DNA from: an uncultured Collinsella sp.
GTDB taxonomy: Bacteria > Actinomycetota > Coriobacteriia > Coriobacteriales > Coriobacteriaceae
NCBI GenBank assembly: GCA_958443265.1
Contig: CAUCKA010000012.1
Coordinates: 1-44,749 of the forward strand
Direction: 5' to 3'
Length of the DNA stretch: 44,749 nt
The stretch's first letter is position 1; every line of letters begins with the position of its first letter. Below, one piece after another: positions 23,907 through 32,002 of this stretch. The notes under the pieces were generated by a model that made no database searches, was not told where the DNA came from, and was given only the letters and a program-made list of their open reading frames with translations. A program made the position numbers and the translations under genes.

Positions 23907-23974
23907 GGTGAGGCTGAATCCTCACCGAAACAGGAACAGGCCCGCTGGCAGATAGTTGCCAGCGGGCCTGTTCC
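23907..23974. terminator. Two strong hairpins after trpS
   Basis: CGGTGAGG pairs with CCTCACCG (23907-23928), and an 18-bp perfect stem follows (23933-23950 with 23957-23974, loop GATAGT). Neither is followed by a T-run, so they may be RNA-stabilising or Rho-linked structures rather than classical terminators. The rest of 23881-24211 has a palindromic repeat at 24154 and nothing else I can name. Confidence 0.5.
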
Positions 23975-24153
23975 CGAAGTACACCGTTGAATCGCACAGA
24001 GGGGAGGAATGCGAATCAAACTCAACAGGGCAGGCTTTTTCATCGCCTATTGCCTGCTCCGTTGCTGAAAACAATATAGTTCACAGTGGTTTACTTTGCT
24101 GCGACAAACCGCGCCGCCATACCTTCTCCATAAGTTAACCTCGGTAAACCTGC

Positions 24154-24194
24154 CAAAACCACCACAAAGGGGATAGGCACCTTTGTGGTGGTTT
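24154..24194. repeat. Palindromic intergenic repeat, copy 3
   Basis: AAACCACCACAAAG and CTTTGTGGTGGTTT arms enclose GGGATAGGCACC, one change from the other copies. It lies just after the leftward MGMT-family gene. Confidence 0.8.
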
Positions 24195-24211
24195 AAGCCA
24201 CGGCAGAGCCG

Positions 24212-24532
24212 CTAGAGCCCTGCAGGCCAGCGACAGGCGGCCAAGTCGACGTGCATGTCGTCCTTAAACGCCACACCCTCCCCTAGCAAAAGCTCACGTT
24301 GAGCATCGGGACCGCCAAAAGCAAAACCATCGCATATGCGGCCATCGGCAAACACCACGCGGTGACAGGGAATCTCGCCGGGGCGCGGATTGCCATGCAG
24401 GGCATACCCCACGTACCGCGCACTTCGTGGACGTCCAGCAAGCAGCGCCACCTGACCATACGTGGCGACCATCCCCTCGGGAATCTGCTCGACCACCTCG
24501 TACACCCGCTCAAAAAAGCCCTCAGACGCCAT
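24212..24532 (-). CDS. Small MGMT-family protein (alkyltransferase domain only)
   Basis: 106 residues from ATG 24532 (MASEGFFERV). It is the C-terminal DNA-binding/active-site domain of O6-alkylguanine DNA methyltransferases: IPEGMVATYGQVALLAGRP helix-turn-helix region, ARYVGYAL with the Arg finger, and the active site PCHRVV with Cys present. The N-terminal RNase H-like domain of full-length Ogt is absent. Alkyltransferase-like proteins of this size often have Trp or Ala in place of Cys and only recognise lesions; the retained Cys leaves repair activity possible. Confidence 0.85.
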   Translation of the reverse strand: MASEGFFERVYEVVEQIPEGMVATYGQVALLAGRPRSARYVGYALHGNPRPGEIPCHRVVFADGRICDGFAFGGPDAQRELLLGEGVAFKDDMHVDLAACRWPAGL

Positions 24533-24561
24533 TGCTCGCTCCCTTCCACCCGGAATAGCAT

Positions 24562-24601
24562 AAACCACCACAAAGGTGCCTGTCCCCTTTGTGGTGGTTT
24601 T
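24562..24601. repeat. Palindromic intergenic repeat, copy 4 (inverted)
   Basis: Same arms as the other copies, but the middle reads GGTGCCTGTCCCC on the plus strand. It lies between the DegV stop and the MGMT-family start, where it can terminate the leftward DegV transcript. Confidence 0.8.
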
Positions 24602-24611
24602 GGCAGGTGGG

Positions 24612-25466
24612 CTAGTTAACGGGCTGGAAGAAGGCTACGGCTACGGCGCCGGGGCCTACATGGGTGCCGATGGTGGCGCCGATGGTGTGAACGGGCAGTT
24701 CGCCCTCGGTGTGGCCAGCCCACAGTGCCGCGCTGTCCTCGATATACTTCTTGAGCACCGCATCCGAAAGGCCCGTATAGCCGAGCGCCAGCGGCATGGA
24801 AAAGTCGATGCCGCCCGCCTTTTCGACCTTCTGGTTGAGCAGGTTACGTCCGTTCTTGGAACCGCGCGCCTTGCCCAGCTGCACGATCAGACCGTCCTCG
24901 GCAGCCACCACGGGCTTTACGTTGAGCAGCGTACCCACGGCACCGGCCGCAGCAGACAGGCGACCGCCGCGCACCAGGTACTCCAGCGTCTCGAGCAGGC
25001 CGATGACGACCACGCGGTCGCGCACGGCCTCGACAGCCGCCGCAACCTGAGCCGCGCCCTGGCCCTCGTCCACCAGGCGCAGCGCATACTCGACCAGCAC
25101 GCGCTCGCCCAAGGTCACGTTATTGCTGTCCACGACGAACATGTCGCCGCCCGGCGCCTCGGCAAGTGCCGTACGAGCACTCTGGTTGGTGCCCGAGAGC
25201 TTGGCGCCCACGGTAATAATCACGGCCTCATCGCCGGCCTCACGCGCTTCGGCAATCGCCTGCGAAAAGGCGTACGGGTTGACCTGACCGGTCTTGGGCA
25301 GCTCATCGCGCTCCACAAGCATCTCGTAAAAGCGCTGGTGATCGATGTCGACGCCATCCATATACACATCGGTGCCAAAGGTGACGGACAGCGGCAGAAC
25401 ACGCAGAGCGGGGTGCTCCGCCGGCGACATATCGCTGGCGGAATCGGTAATAATGCGGACGGACAT
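24612..25466 (-). CDS. DegV-family fatty-acid-binding protein
   Basis: 284 residues from ATG 25466 (MSVRIITDSASDMSP) with AAAGGA upstream. DegV hallmarks are the N-terminal ITDSASDM, the substrate region TGQVNPYAF, ITVGAKLSGTNQSA, LETLEYLVRGGRLS and the closing IGATIGTHVGPGAVAVAFF (a C-terminal block near residues 260-280). In Gram-positives such proteins (FakB type) hold a fatty acid for phosphorylation by FakA. No fakA-like gene is in this window. The MarR gene lies directly upstream on the same strand. Confidence 0.92.
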   Translation of the reverse strand: MSVRIITDSASDMSPAEHPALRVLPLSVTFGTDVYMDGVDIDHQRFYEMLVERDELPKTGQVNPYAFSQAIAEAREAGDEAVIITVGAKLSGTNQSARTALAEAPGGDMFVVDSNNVTLGERVLVEYALRLVDEGQGAAQVAAAVEAVRDRVVVIGLLETLEYLVRGGRLSAAAGAVGTLLNVKPVVAAEDGLIVQLGKARGSKNGRNLLNQKVEKAGGIDFSMPLALGYTGLSDAVLKKYIEDSAALWAGHTEGELPVHTIGATIGTHVGPGAVAVAFFQPVN

Positions 25467-25585
25467 AACGAATCCTTTCTTGCGCAGGTCCCGCGCGGGG
25501 AATTTTGACAGCAATGCCCCGGCACGGTATACGCGCTCAAACGGGACTATGCAGTTGTTAATTGGAGGCAAATACCTTGGTAGCC

Positions 25586-26035
25586 TTAGATCTCGCGCAA
25601 GGTGTTGAGAATCGTACGCAGCGACGCATACATCTGCTCGCGCTGCTCCACACCCATGGCCTTGCCGGTGGTGTCGAGCACTTCGCGAATGATGCGATCG
25701 GCCTCGCTCATGCTCTCACCGCCCAGGGCAGTCAGGCGCACCGGGGCACGGTACTTGACGGCCGCATCACCCGAATCATCGACCTCGACGTAGCCGCCCT
25801 CCTCCAGATGTGCCAGTGTGCGCGAAACGGCGGCTCGGGTAACGCCGGCCATGCGGGCGAGGTCGGCGCCAGTCAGGCCGTCCTTGCTGCGTTCAAGATA
25901 GTACAGGCACATGACGTCGGATCCCTTAAGGCCGAGCCTTGCACCTTCGGACGTCTTGATACGCTGAATCTCCTTGTAGAGGCCGCTGATCAGTCCGACA
26001 AAGTCCTCAAAACGTGTCTCGTCGTTCCACTGCAT
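25586..26035 (-). CDS. MarR-family transcriptional regulator
   Basis: 149 residues with a winged helix-turn-helix: DVMCLYYLERSKDGLTGADLA (about 41-61 overall region), VTRAAVSRTLAHLEEGGYVE as recognition helix and wing, and dimer helices at both ends. ATG 26035 follows GAAAGGCGG. It lies 119 bases upstream of the degV gene on the same strand, so it may control degV or fatty-acid uptake; this is inferred from position only. Confidence 0.9.
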   Translation of the reverse strand: MQWNDETRFEDFVGLISGLYKEIQRIKTSEGARLGLKGSDVMCLYYLERSKDGLTGADLARMAGVTRAAVSRTLAHLEEGGYVEVDDSGDAAVKYRAPVRLTALGGESMSEADRIIREVLDTTGKAMGVEQREQMYASLRTILNTLREI

Positions 26036-26137
26036 GGTGACGACCGCCTTTCGCTTACATGATGCTAACGGGTAAACATCTTAGCCGCACGTCCGAACCC
26101 CCGTACCCAAATATCCCAATTGTTAACCCATCAACAT

Positions 26138-26178
26138 AAAAACCACCACAAAGGGGACAGGCGCCTTTGTGGTGGTTT
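26138..26178. repeat. Palindromic intergenic repeat, copy 5
   Basis: AAAACCACCACAAA and TTTGTGGTGGTTT arms enclose GGGGACAGGCGCC, one change in the middle. It lies just after the leftward B3/4-domain gene. Confidence 0.8.
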
Positions 26179-26204
26179 GGAACATCAATGGATTCTAGGC
26201 GCCG

Positions 26205-26924
26205 CTACAGCTCCACGCAGGGATTGTCGCGGGTTACGAGCGTCTTAACGACAACCGTCGCTCCCAGATAGCGCTCAAGCAGCTCGGCCAAGCGATCGAT
26301 GGCGGCCTGGCAATCCCTCATCCGCTCGGGCTCCACGCACTCAATCGCCAGAAATGCGTCCGCCGAATCGTCGGACAGCGCCGTACGAACGCCGTCGCGC
26401 CAGTTCCAGCAGCGGCACACGGCGCCCGCATCATCGATGTAGGCGAGCTCGCCAGGCAGCGTCGGATCATCCGCCTCCTCGCCAAGTGGCAAGAACGCGT
26501 CGCCGCCGTCGGTCACCGCCAGGCGCAGATTGCCCTCAATAGCATGCAAATCCTCACCGCCAACGGGCAGCGCATAAGTCAACGAAATCGTGTTGTAGAT
26601 ATCCACCGCCGGCGTGATGTGGCCGACCGGCTTGCCTTTGAGCACGCGCTTGAGCAGGTTCTCAACTGAGCAACGCGCGCCCTTCTTGGTCTTGAACAGG
26701 CGATAGGCCTCGCGCCATGCCTTGACCGGCGCGTTCTCGCTGATGGTATCGCTGGTCAGATGGCGCTCCGCATCGATGTTGGCGCGGTCAAGCAGCGCGG
26801 CGATTGCATCCACGTCCTCCTGGGGAATCTGAGCCGCGGGCTTCATGCCCTTTACGACCACGACGCCGATAGCCGCCTGCGGAAACAGCTCCCAAAACGA
26901 ATCCTCAGCAACGAAACTCTTCAT
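26205..26924 (-). CDS. B3/4-domain protein (PheRS beta-subunit-like, stand-alone)
   Basis: 239 residues from ATG 26924 (MKSFVAEDSF) after AAGGGAGAG. It matches the stand-alone B3/B4 tRNA-editing-like domain of phenylalanyl-tRNA synthetase beta chains: AWREAYRLFKTKKGARCS (about 68-86), NLLKRVLKGKPVGHITPAVDIYN as the core, and LPVGGEDL. Such free-standing domains are thought to hydrolyse mischarged tRNAs or bind amino acids; the substrate here is unknown. A promoter and a terminator-like hairpin lie between it and the upstream pckA, suggesting controlled expression. Confidence 0.85.
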   Translation of the reverse strand: MKSFVAEDSFWELFPQAAIGVVVVKGMKPAAQIPQEDVDAIAALLDRANIDAERHLTSDTISENAPVKAWREAYRLFKTKKGARCSVENLLKRVLKGKPVGHITPAVDIYNTISLTYALPVGGEDLHAIEGNLRLAVTDGGDAFLPLGEEADDPTLPGELAYIDDAGAVCRCWNWRDGVRTALSDDSADAFLAIECVEPERMRDCQAAIDRLAELLERYLGATVVVKTLVTRDNPCVEL

Positions 26925-26967
26925 ATGCTCTCCCTTCACGATTCGCGCCCGAACGAGGGCACCCAAA

Positions 26968-27025
26968 CAAAAAGCGCCCTCACAGCGGCCACCTTCAAAG
27001 TCCTACGGTGCCGCCACAAGAGCGC
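26968..27025 (-). promoter_or_regulatory. Terminator-like hairpin in the leader of the B3/4-domain gene (possible attenuator)
   Basis: Reading leftward, AGCGC-TC, GCGGC and ACC pair in order with GGT, GCCGC and GA-GCGCT, forming a long interrupted stem that ends in TTTTT (26970-26974), about 45 bases before the gene's ATG and downstream of its apparent promoter. A transcript from that promoter must pass this hairpin. A CCCCC/GGGGG stem (27033-27053) precedes it and might act as a competing fold. Confidence 0.5.
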
Positions 27026-27068
27026 TTGCGCTGCCCCCATCCGGAGAAGGGGGCGATATGTCAGGCGT

Positions 27069-27097
27069 ATTGTAACCTGAGTCATCCGCCCAAGCAA
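27069..27097 (-). promoter_or_regulatory. Promoter of the B3/4-domain gene
   Basis: TTGCTT (27092-27097) and TACAAT (27069-27074) on the minus strand are separated by exactly 17 bases. The predicted leader is about 135 bases long. Confidence 0.65.
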
Positions 27098-27137
27098 AAC
27101 CACCACAAAGGTGCCTGTCCCCTTTGTGGTGGTTTTG
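27096..27137. repeat. Palindromic intergenic repeat, copy 6 (inverted)
   Basis: Same arms, with the middle GGTGCCTGTCCCC on the plus strand. It lies 15 bases after the pckA stop and ends one base inside the -35 box of the next gene's promoter, so terminator and promoter are packed together. Confidence 0.8.
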
Positions 27138-27151
27138 GGTCCAAGGCGACG

Positions 27152-28822
27152 CTAGTGGCGGAGTCCCAGCAGGCCGCGGCCGCGATGACGGGCCTCGGCG
27201 GACACCTGGGCGTGCGGGCCGGCGGCCTTGACGGACTCGGGCAGGTGCGAGTACTTCTTCTCGAAGTTCTCCTCGAACATCACGGCCAGGTTGTGCGCTG
27301 CCTCGTCGTAGCGCGCGGTGCTCTGCCAGTACTGGCGCGGCACCAGGATGCCGTCGGGCACACCGTGGCACGTAGTGGGAATGTCAACATTAAAGATGTC
27401 GTCGTGCACGAACTCGCTGTCCTCGATGGTACCGTCGAGGACACGGGCCACCAGGGCGCGCGTGTAGGCCAGCTCGATGCGATGGCCCACGCCATAACCG
27501 CCGCCAATCCAGCCGGTGTTGACCAGGTAGACGCGCGTGCGACCGTCGGCGATGCGCTCGCCGAGCATCTTAGCGTAGACCATGGGGTCGAGCGGCATAA
27601 ACGGCTCTCCGAACAACGAGGAGAACGTGAGCGTGGGCTCGGTGACGCCGACCTCGGTGCCGGGGATCTTGGCGGTGAAGCCCGTCACAAAATGGTACAT
27701 GGCGGCATCGGCCGTCAGGCGTGAGATGGGCGGCAACACGCCAAAGGCGTCACAGGTCAAAAACAGCACGACGCTCGGAGTGGTGCCCATGCCCTTGGTC
27801 CACGCGTTGGGGATATGCTCGACGGGGTAGGCCACGCGCGTATTGTGCGTGATCGAGACGTCGTCGTAGTTGGGCTTGCGATTCTCATCGAGCACCACGT
27901 TTTCGCAGATGGCGCCAAAGCGGACGGCGTTGAAGATCTCGGGCTCGTGGAACGCGTCCAGGCCCTCGCACTTGGCATAGCAGCCGCCCTCGACGTTAAA
28001 GATCCCCATGTCGGACCAACCGTGCTCGTCGTCGCCGATCAGCAGGCGCGTGGGGTTGGCCGAAAGCGTGGTCTTGCCGGTGCCGGACAGGCCAAAGAAC
28101 ACCGCGGTCTCGTGCGTGACGGGATCCATGCTGGCCGAGCAATGCATGGGCAGTACGTCGTCCTCGACGGGCAGCAGGTAATTCATGACGCTGAAGATGG
28201 ACTTTTTGATCTCACCGGAGTAGCCGGTGCCAGCGACCAGAATCACGCGCTCCTGGAAGTTGATGACCACGGCGGCGCTGGAGTTGAGGCCCTTAATGGC
28301 GGGATCGCACTGGTAGCCCGGCGCGGCGAGCACGCAGAAGTCCGGCTCGCCGGTGCGCGCGATTTCGCGGGCGAGCGGACGGGCGAGCATCTGCTTAATG
28401 AAGAGCGCCTGGCTGGCACGCTCGCAGGCGACGAGCAGACGGCGCGTGTGGTTGCGGTCGGCGCCGGCCATGCCGCGGGTGACGAACACATCGCGCTCGT
28501 TGAGATAGTCGACGATGCCGGCTTTGATGACCTCGTAGCTTTCGACGGACAGCGGGCGGTTGACGGCGCCCCAGGCAATCTTGTCGTGGACATCGGGAGT
28601 GTCAACGATAAAGCGGTCGTTGGGCGAACGTCCGGTACGCTCCCCCGTCTCGATCACGAGTGCGCCGTTGGAGGCCATACGGCCCTCTTCGCGGCGAATC
28701 GCATGCTCGACGAGCTCGGCTGCCGGCAGGTCAACCAGCAGGCGGGGCTGGTTCTCGGCGGGATCTTCGACCAGCGTAATGCCAAAGTTGGATAGAACTT
28801 CTGCAGGGGTAACACCAGGCAT
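27152..28822 (-). CDS. pckA: ATP-dependent phosphoenolpyruvate carboxykinase
   Basis: A 556-residue ATP-type PEPCK, interconverting oxaloacetate and PEP with ATP/ADP. ATG 28822 (MPGVTPAEVL) follows AAAGGAGG. The substrate motif is RTGRSPNDRF (about 60-69), then GTGYSGEIKKS with the metal-binding Lys, the kinase-1a loop GLSGTGKTTLS, and LIGDDEHGWSD (kinase-2). In gut anaerobes this enzyme often runs toward oxaloacetate, feeding fumarate reduction and making ATP. Length and motifs are complete. A CTTTAC-GTGA-GTAAAG palindrome lies in the leader about 45 bases upstream. Confidence 0.96.
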   Translation of the reverse strand: MPGVTPAEVLSNFGITLVEDPAENQPRLLVDLPAAELVEHAIRREEGRMASNGALVIETGERTGRSPNDRFIVDTPDVHDKIAWGAVNRPLSVESYEVIKAGIVDYLNERDVFVTRGMAGADRNHTRRLLVACERASQALFIKQMLARPLAREIARTGEPDFCVLAAPGYQCDPAIKGLNSSAAVVINFQERVILVAGTGYSGEIKKSIFSVMNYLLPVEDDVLPMHCSASMDPVTHETAVFFGLSGTGKTTLSANPTRLLIGDDEHGWSDMGIFNVEGGCYAKCEGLDAFHEPEIFNAVRFGAICENVVLDENRKPNYDDVSITHNTRVAYPVEHIPNAWTKGMGTTPSVVLFLTCDAFGVLPPISRLTADAAMYHFVTGFTAKIPGTEVGVTEPTLTFSSLFGEPFMPLDPMVYAKMLGERIADGRTRVYLVNTGWIGGGYGVGHRIELAYTRALVARVLDGTIEDSEFVHDDIFNVDIPTTCHGVPDGILVPRQYWQSTARYDEAAHNLAVMFEENFEKKYSHLPESVKAAGPHAQVSAEARHRGRGLLGLRH

Positions 28823-28962
28823 GGGGCCTCCTTTAAAAGCGCGACACGTGGACGCGGCACGCACTTTACTCACGTAAAGCCCGTTGTACCCGATATGCAA
28901 AAACGTTTTTGCGGCAACGGCGAAGCGCCCGCCCAACGGTCAAAAATCGCAGGCAAGCGGCC

Positions 28963-29105
28963 TAGTCATTGGGGACGTCCTTAAACGACTAGTCGTTGGG
29001 GACACTCTTGAACAGGCAACAGCCAAGGAGTGTCCCCAGATGCCGGCACTTAGGGACGTTCCCAAAGTGCCGACACATAAGGAACGTCCCCAAGTGCCGA
29101 CTACT
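28963..29105. repeat. REP-like array in alternating orientation
   Basis: The block contains TAGTCATTGGGGACG with ACGACTAGTC (as at 9641-9690), then AAGGAGTGTCCCC with TGCCGGCAC, an inverted CACTTAGGGACGTTCC, and AAGGAACGTCCCCAAGTGCC. The pairing of opposite orientations is the layout of bacterial interspersed mosaic elements. It fills most of the 28823-29200 gap between pckA and the flippase gene; no open frame is present. Confidence 0.65.
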
Positions 29106-29200
29106 GAATGGCACCGCTGAATATATTGAACAACCTGGTCAAAAACACGAATGGACACCACCGCGACTATACTAGAGCACAGCAATAGAAAGGAATCGTC

Positions 29201-30775
29201 TTGAGCATCATGCCCCTCGATAGCGTCCGCCGCACCATCGCCCGCCGCAACGGCGTCACCGACCCCACCGCATCGGGCGGGGCGCACGGGCAGGGCGGAC
29301 GCATCGAGAACGGCCTGTTCCCCGCATCGCACACCGCCGAGGAGCTCGCACGAATCCAAGAGCTAAGCCAGCGTAACGCCGGCGGTCCCGACAGCAGCCA
29401 GGCCACACGCCGTCGCCGTGAGCGCGATCGCCAACCCGGCCCCATCCGCCGCATGGTCAATGCCTGGTGGAACCGCCTGCTCGGAGCCGTCTACGGCGGC
29501 GGCTTCTCCACGCAAGAAGCCGAGTACGAAGATCACGCCACCCGTCGCGACTACCTTTGGAATACCCTGGGCACCGCCGTATGGGGCATGGCGTTTCCGC
29601 TGCTCACCATTGTGTCGACGCAGCTCGTGGGGGCCGAGGAAGCTGGCAAGTTCTCCATCGCCTTTGTCACCGGCACGCTCATCATGATCGCGTGCAACTA
29701 TAGCGTGCGCAACTTTCAGGTCTCGGACATCGACGAAAAGACCTCCTTCGCCTCCTACCAGCTCAACCGCTGGCTCTGCGGAGCGCTCGCGCTGGCATGC
29801 GGCCTGGTATACAGCAGCGCCCGCGGCTACGATGCGCAGATGGCCACGATCGGCCTGGGCGTCTACCTCTATAAGGTGATCGACGGCGTGGCGGACGTAT
29901 ACGAGGGCCGCCTGCAGCAGGCCGATAAACTCTACCTGGCCGGCATGAGCCAAACGCTACGCTCCGTCGGCGTCATCGCGGTCTTTAGCGTGGCGCTGTT
30001 CCTTACGCGCAGCATGCCCATCGCGGCCATGGCCATGGGTGTCGCCGCGATTGCCTCGCTCGTACTGGTCACCGCCCCGCTCGCCCTGCTCGAAACCGAA
30101 AAATCACGCCGCATGAGTCTGCGCGAGGCTGGCCACCTGTTTGCCCAGTGCGCCCCGCTCTTTGGTGCGCTGTTCCTGTTCAACCTTATCGAGAGCATGC
30201 CCAAGTTCGTGATGGAGGGCACGCTGGCCTACAAGTATCAGCTGTACTTTAATGCACTGTTCTTTCCGGCGCAGGCAATTTTGTTGAGCATTGGATTTAT
30301 CTATAAACCACAGCTCCTGCGCCTGTCGAGCATTTGGGCAAATCCGCGCAAGCATCGCCGCTTTGACCTGATTATTGTTGCCGTTATGGCACTGATTGTG
30401 GTCATTACCGGAGCGTGCGCCGCATTTATGGCAGGCCCCGGCATCCCCATCATGAGCTTTATGTACGGCCTCAACTTTGAGCGCTACCGCACGCTGGCGC
30501 TACTGATGGTTGTCGCCGGTAGCATCACCGCGGCAATCGACTTTATCTACGCCATCATCACGGTGTTGCGCCACGCCGGCGACGTCACCAAGATCTACCT
30601 GATCTGCTTCGCCGCAAGCGTGGTGCTGCCGGTGATCCTGATTAAACTGCTGGGTCTGATGGGTGCTGTGGTGAGCTACCTGGCGGTCATGGCCCTACTG
30701 CTGGTGTTGCTGATAATCGAGTACGCCCACATCCGCCAACGCATCGAGAGGGACCGGAACCCGTACGGCGCCTAA
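29201..30775 (+). CDS. Polysaccharide flippase-like membrane protein (MATE/Wzx superfamily)
   Basis: 524 residues, starting at TTG 29201 with GAAAGGA six bases before it; an in-frame ATG lies nine bases later. The first 95 residues are soluble, Arg/Gly-rich and probably cytoplasmic. Twelve or so hydrophobic segments then follow (first near TLGTAVWGMAFPLLTIVST). The pattern, with SIAFVTGTLIMIACNYSVRNF (second helix region) and a late LGLMGAVVSYLAVMALLLV, is that of oligosaccharide/polysaccharide exporters. It is separated from other glycan genes here. The long charged N-terminus is unusual. Confidence 0.75.
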   Translation: MSIMPLDSVRRTIARRNGVTDPTASGGAHGQGGRIENGLFPASHTAEELARIQELSQRNAGGPDSSQATRRRRERDRQPGPIRRMVNAWWNRLLGAVYGGGFSTQEAEYEDHATRRDYLWNTLGTAVWGMAFPLLTIVSTQLVGAEEAGKFSIAFVTGTLIMIACNYSVRNFQVSDIDEKTSFASYQLNRWLCGALALACGLVYSSARGYDAQMATIGLGVYLYKVIDGVADVYEGRLQQADKLYLAGMSQTLRSVGVIAVFSVALFLTRSMPIAAMAMGVAAIASLVLVTAPLALLETEKSRRMSLREAGHLFAQCAPLFGALFLFNLIESMPKFVMEGTLAYKYQLYFNALFFPAQAILLSIGFIYKPQLLRLSSIWANPRKHRRFDLIIVAVMALIVVITGACAAFMAGPGIPIMSFMYGLNFERYRTLALLMVVAGSITAAIDFIYAIITVLRHAGDVTKIYLICFAASVVLPVILIKLLGLMGAVVSYLAVMALLLVLLIIEYAHIRQRIERDRNPYGA

Positions 30776-30855
30776 TTAGCTGCCCCCGGTACCGGAATTT
30801 GCGATGGAATCTCCCCGACTGGGGTCTCGTTGCGGACGATTTGCGACATGCAGAA

Positions 30856-30978
30856 CTAAGTGAGTAGACTATTGCCGAATCCCTGACCACACCGGCAAAA
30901 CACAAGTCAATGACCTGCGGTTTTGATGAGGCAAATTTGCCGGCTGCTCGGCATTTCCAAAAAAGCCTACTCACTTAG
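30856..30978. repeat. 123-bp inverted-end element, copy A
   Basis: Begins CTAAGTGAGTAG and ends CTACTCACTTAG, a 12-bp perfect inverted terminus, with AAAAAAG before the right end. The same 123-bp length and about three-quarters of the positions are shared with copy B at 34032-34154. The core TGACCTGCGGTTTTG also occurs, inverted, in element C at 9724-9871. It encodes no protein. Confidence 0.8.
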
Positions 30979-30997
30979 CCAGCGGGCAGCCAAAAAA

Positions 30998-31037
30998 GAA
31001 CCGCCGCGACGTCGTTTGACTCCGTTGCGACGGTTTT
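30998..31037 (+). terminator. Terminator-like hairpin in cassette A
   Basis: AACCGCCGCGACG pairs with CGTTGCGACGGTT (one mismatch, one G-U) and is followed by TTTTT. It could end transcription from the flippase gene or from the repeat element itself. The copy in cassette B at about 34173-34213 lacks the full T-run. Confidence 0.6.
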
Positions 31038-31162
31038 TCGAGCATTTTCGCGCTGCCGAGGACGCAGACGCTCCTCATTTCTAGCGCTTACCGAGCAAGA
31101 AGGCGCTACTCTCCGAAAGTAGTCAAAAAAGCCCCGTCCCAAATTAGCTACCCTTTGCGCCG

Positions 31163-32002
31163 TTATTCCCCGGGGCGAATATTCGCGTAGAATTCCGCAC
31201 CATCATCGAGCCGCAGGATGCCCACGCGGCCAAACTCCGATCCGGTGGCGGCGGCGCAGTCGATGTCGATGCGATCGGGCACACTGGCGGTATCCTCGCC
31301 GCCCAGGCGCACAATCTGCCCGCGACCCGACTCCTCATCGAGCCCCGCCAGGCCGCCCACCTCGCAATAACGCCCGAGCGACACCGTGGGCGTGTGGCCG
31401 CTCACCACGACCGGGCCCTTGCCGTCGGCAGAAAGCAACCCCGTCGGCGCATCCCAATAGCCGTGACGAATCCACAGCAAGTCATCGGACGACTGCACCG
31501 CAAGCATCTGCTGCAGCAGTTCGCAATCGGCGCCAACCGCTCCGGCACCATCGGCACAATCGACGCCATGCTCAAGCAAAAACGCTCGCGCAGCCTCGGT
31601 CTGGATGCCGGCATGCACCAGCAAGTACGGACGCTTGTCAGTCTCGGCCACCGCGTAGAGCGGCAGCGTCGCCATCCAACGCACGAGCTCCTCGTACGCC
31701 TCAAATTCCATGTCGTTGAGCTGCTGACGGGTAGTCCAACCGCCGTTGATGTCCCAGGTCTCGGCATCGAGCGGATCCTGGCCAATGATGGCATCGAGCA
31801 TGATCTGTTCGTGATTGCCCTTGAGCACGCGAGCGTTGGGTAGCGAGCGCACGAGCTTAATAACGCCAACCGGATCGGGCCCGCGATCGATCATGTCACC
31901 CAGCACGTACAGCGTATCGTCGGACGCCAGCGAAATCTTGGACAGGGCCTCGTCAAGCGCACGCACGTGCCCGTGAGCATCGGATGTCACATAGATCGCC
32001 AT
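31163..32002 (-). CDS. PPP-type metallophosphoesterase (serine/threonine phosphatase-like)
   Basis: 279 residues with every PPP motif: SDAHGHV at the start, GDMIDRGPDP (about 36-45), KGNHEQI (about 62-68), LLVHAGI and VVSGHTPTV. These coordinate two metal ions. Family members include phosphoprotein phosphatases and ApaH-type dinucleotide hydrolases; which one applies here cannot be told. ATG 32002 follows GAGAGG. The gene ends at 31163, convergent to the flippase gene. Confidence 0.88.
   Translation of the reverse strand: MAIYVTSDAHGHVRALDEALSKISLASDDTLYVLGDMIDRGPDPVGVIKLVRSLPNARVLKGNHEQIMLDAIIGQDPLDAETWDINGGWTTRQQLNDMEFEAYEELVRWMATLPLYAVAETDKRPYLLVHAGIQTEAARAFLLEHGVDCADGAGAVGADCELLQQMLAVQSSDDLLWIRHGYWDAPTGLLSADGKGPVVVSGHTPTVSLGRYCEVGGLAGLDEESGRGQIVRLGGEDTASVPDRIDIDCAAATGSEFGRVGILRLDDGAEFYANIRPGE

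Larger units (their letters stand above)
30776..31162. other. Intergenic region carrying repeat cassette A
   Basis: About 390 bases between the convergent flippase and phosphatase genes. It is occupied mainly by the duplicated cassette (about 30815-31070), which contains the 123-bp element and a terminator-like hairpin. No coding frame is supported. Confidence 0.5.

Noticed and set aside
26960..27060. T-box riboswitch upstream of the B3/4 gene
   Set aside because: The leader contains GGCGGCACCGTAGG, faintly like the T-box word, but it is too short for stem I and lacks the AGGGTGG context; a simple attenuator is the most that can be claimed.
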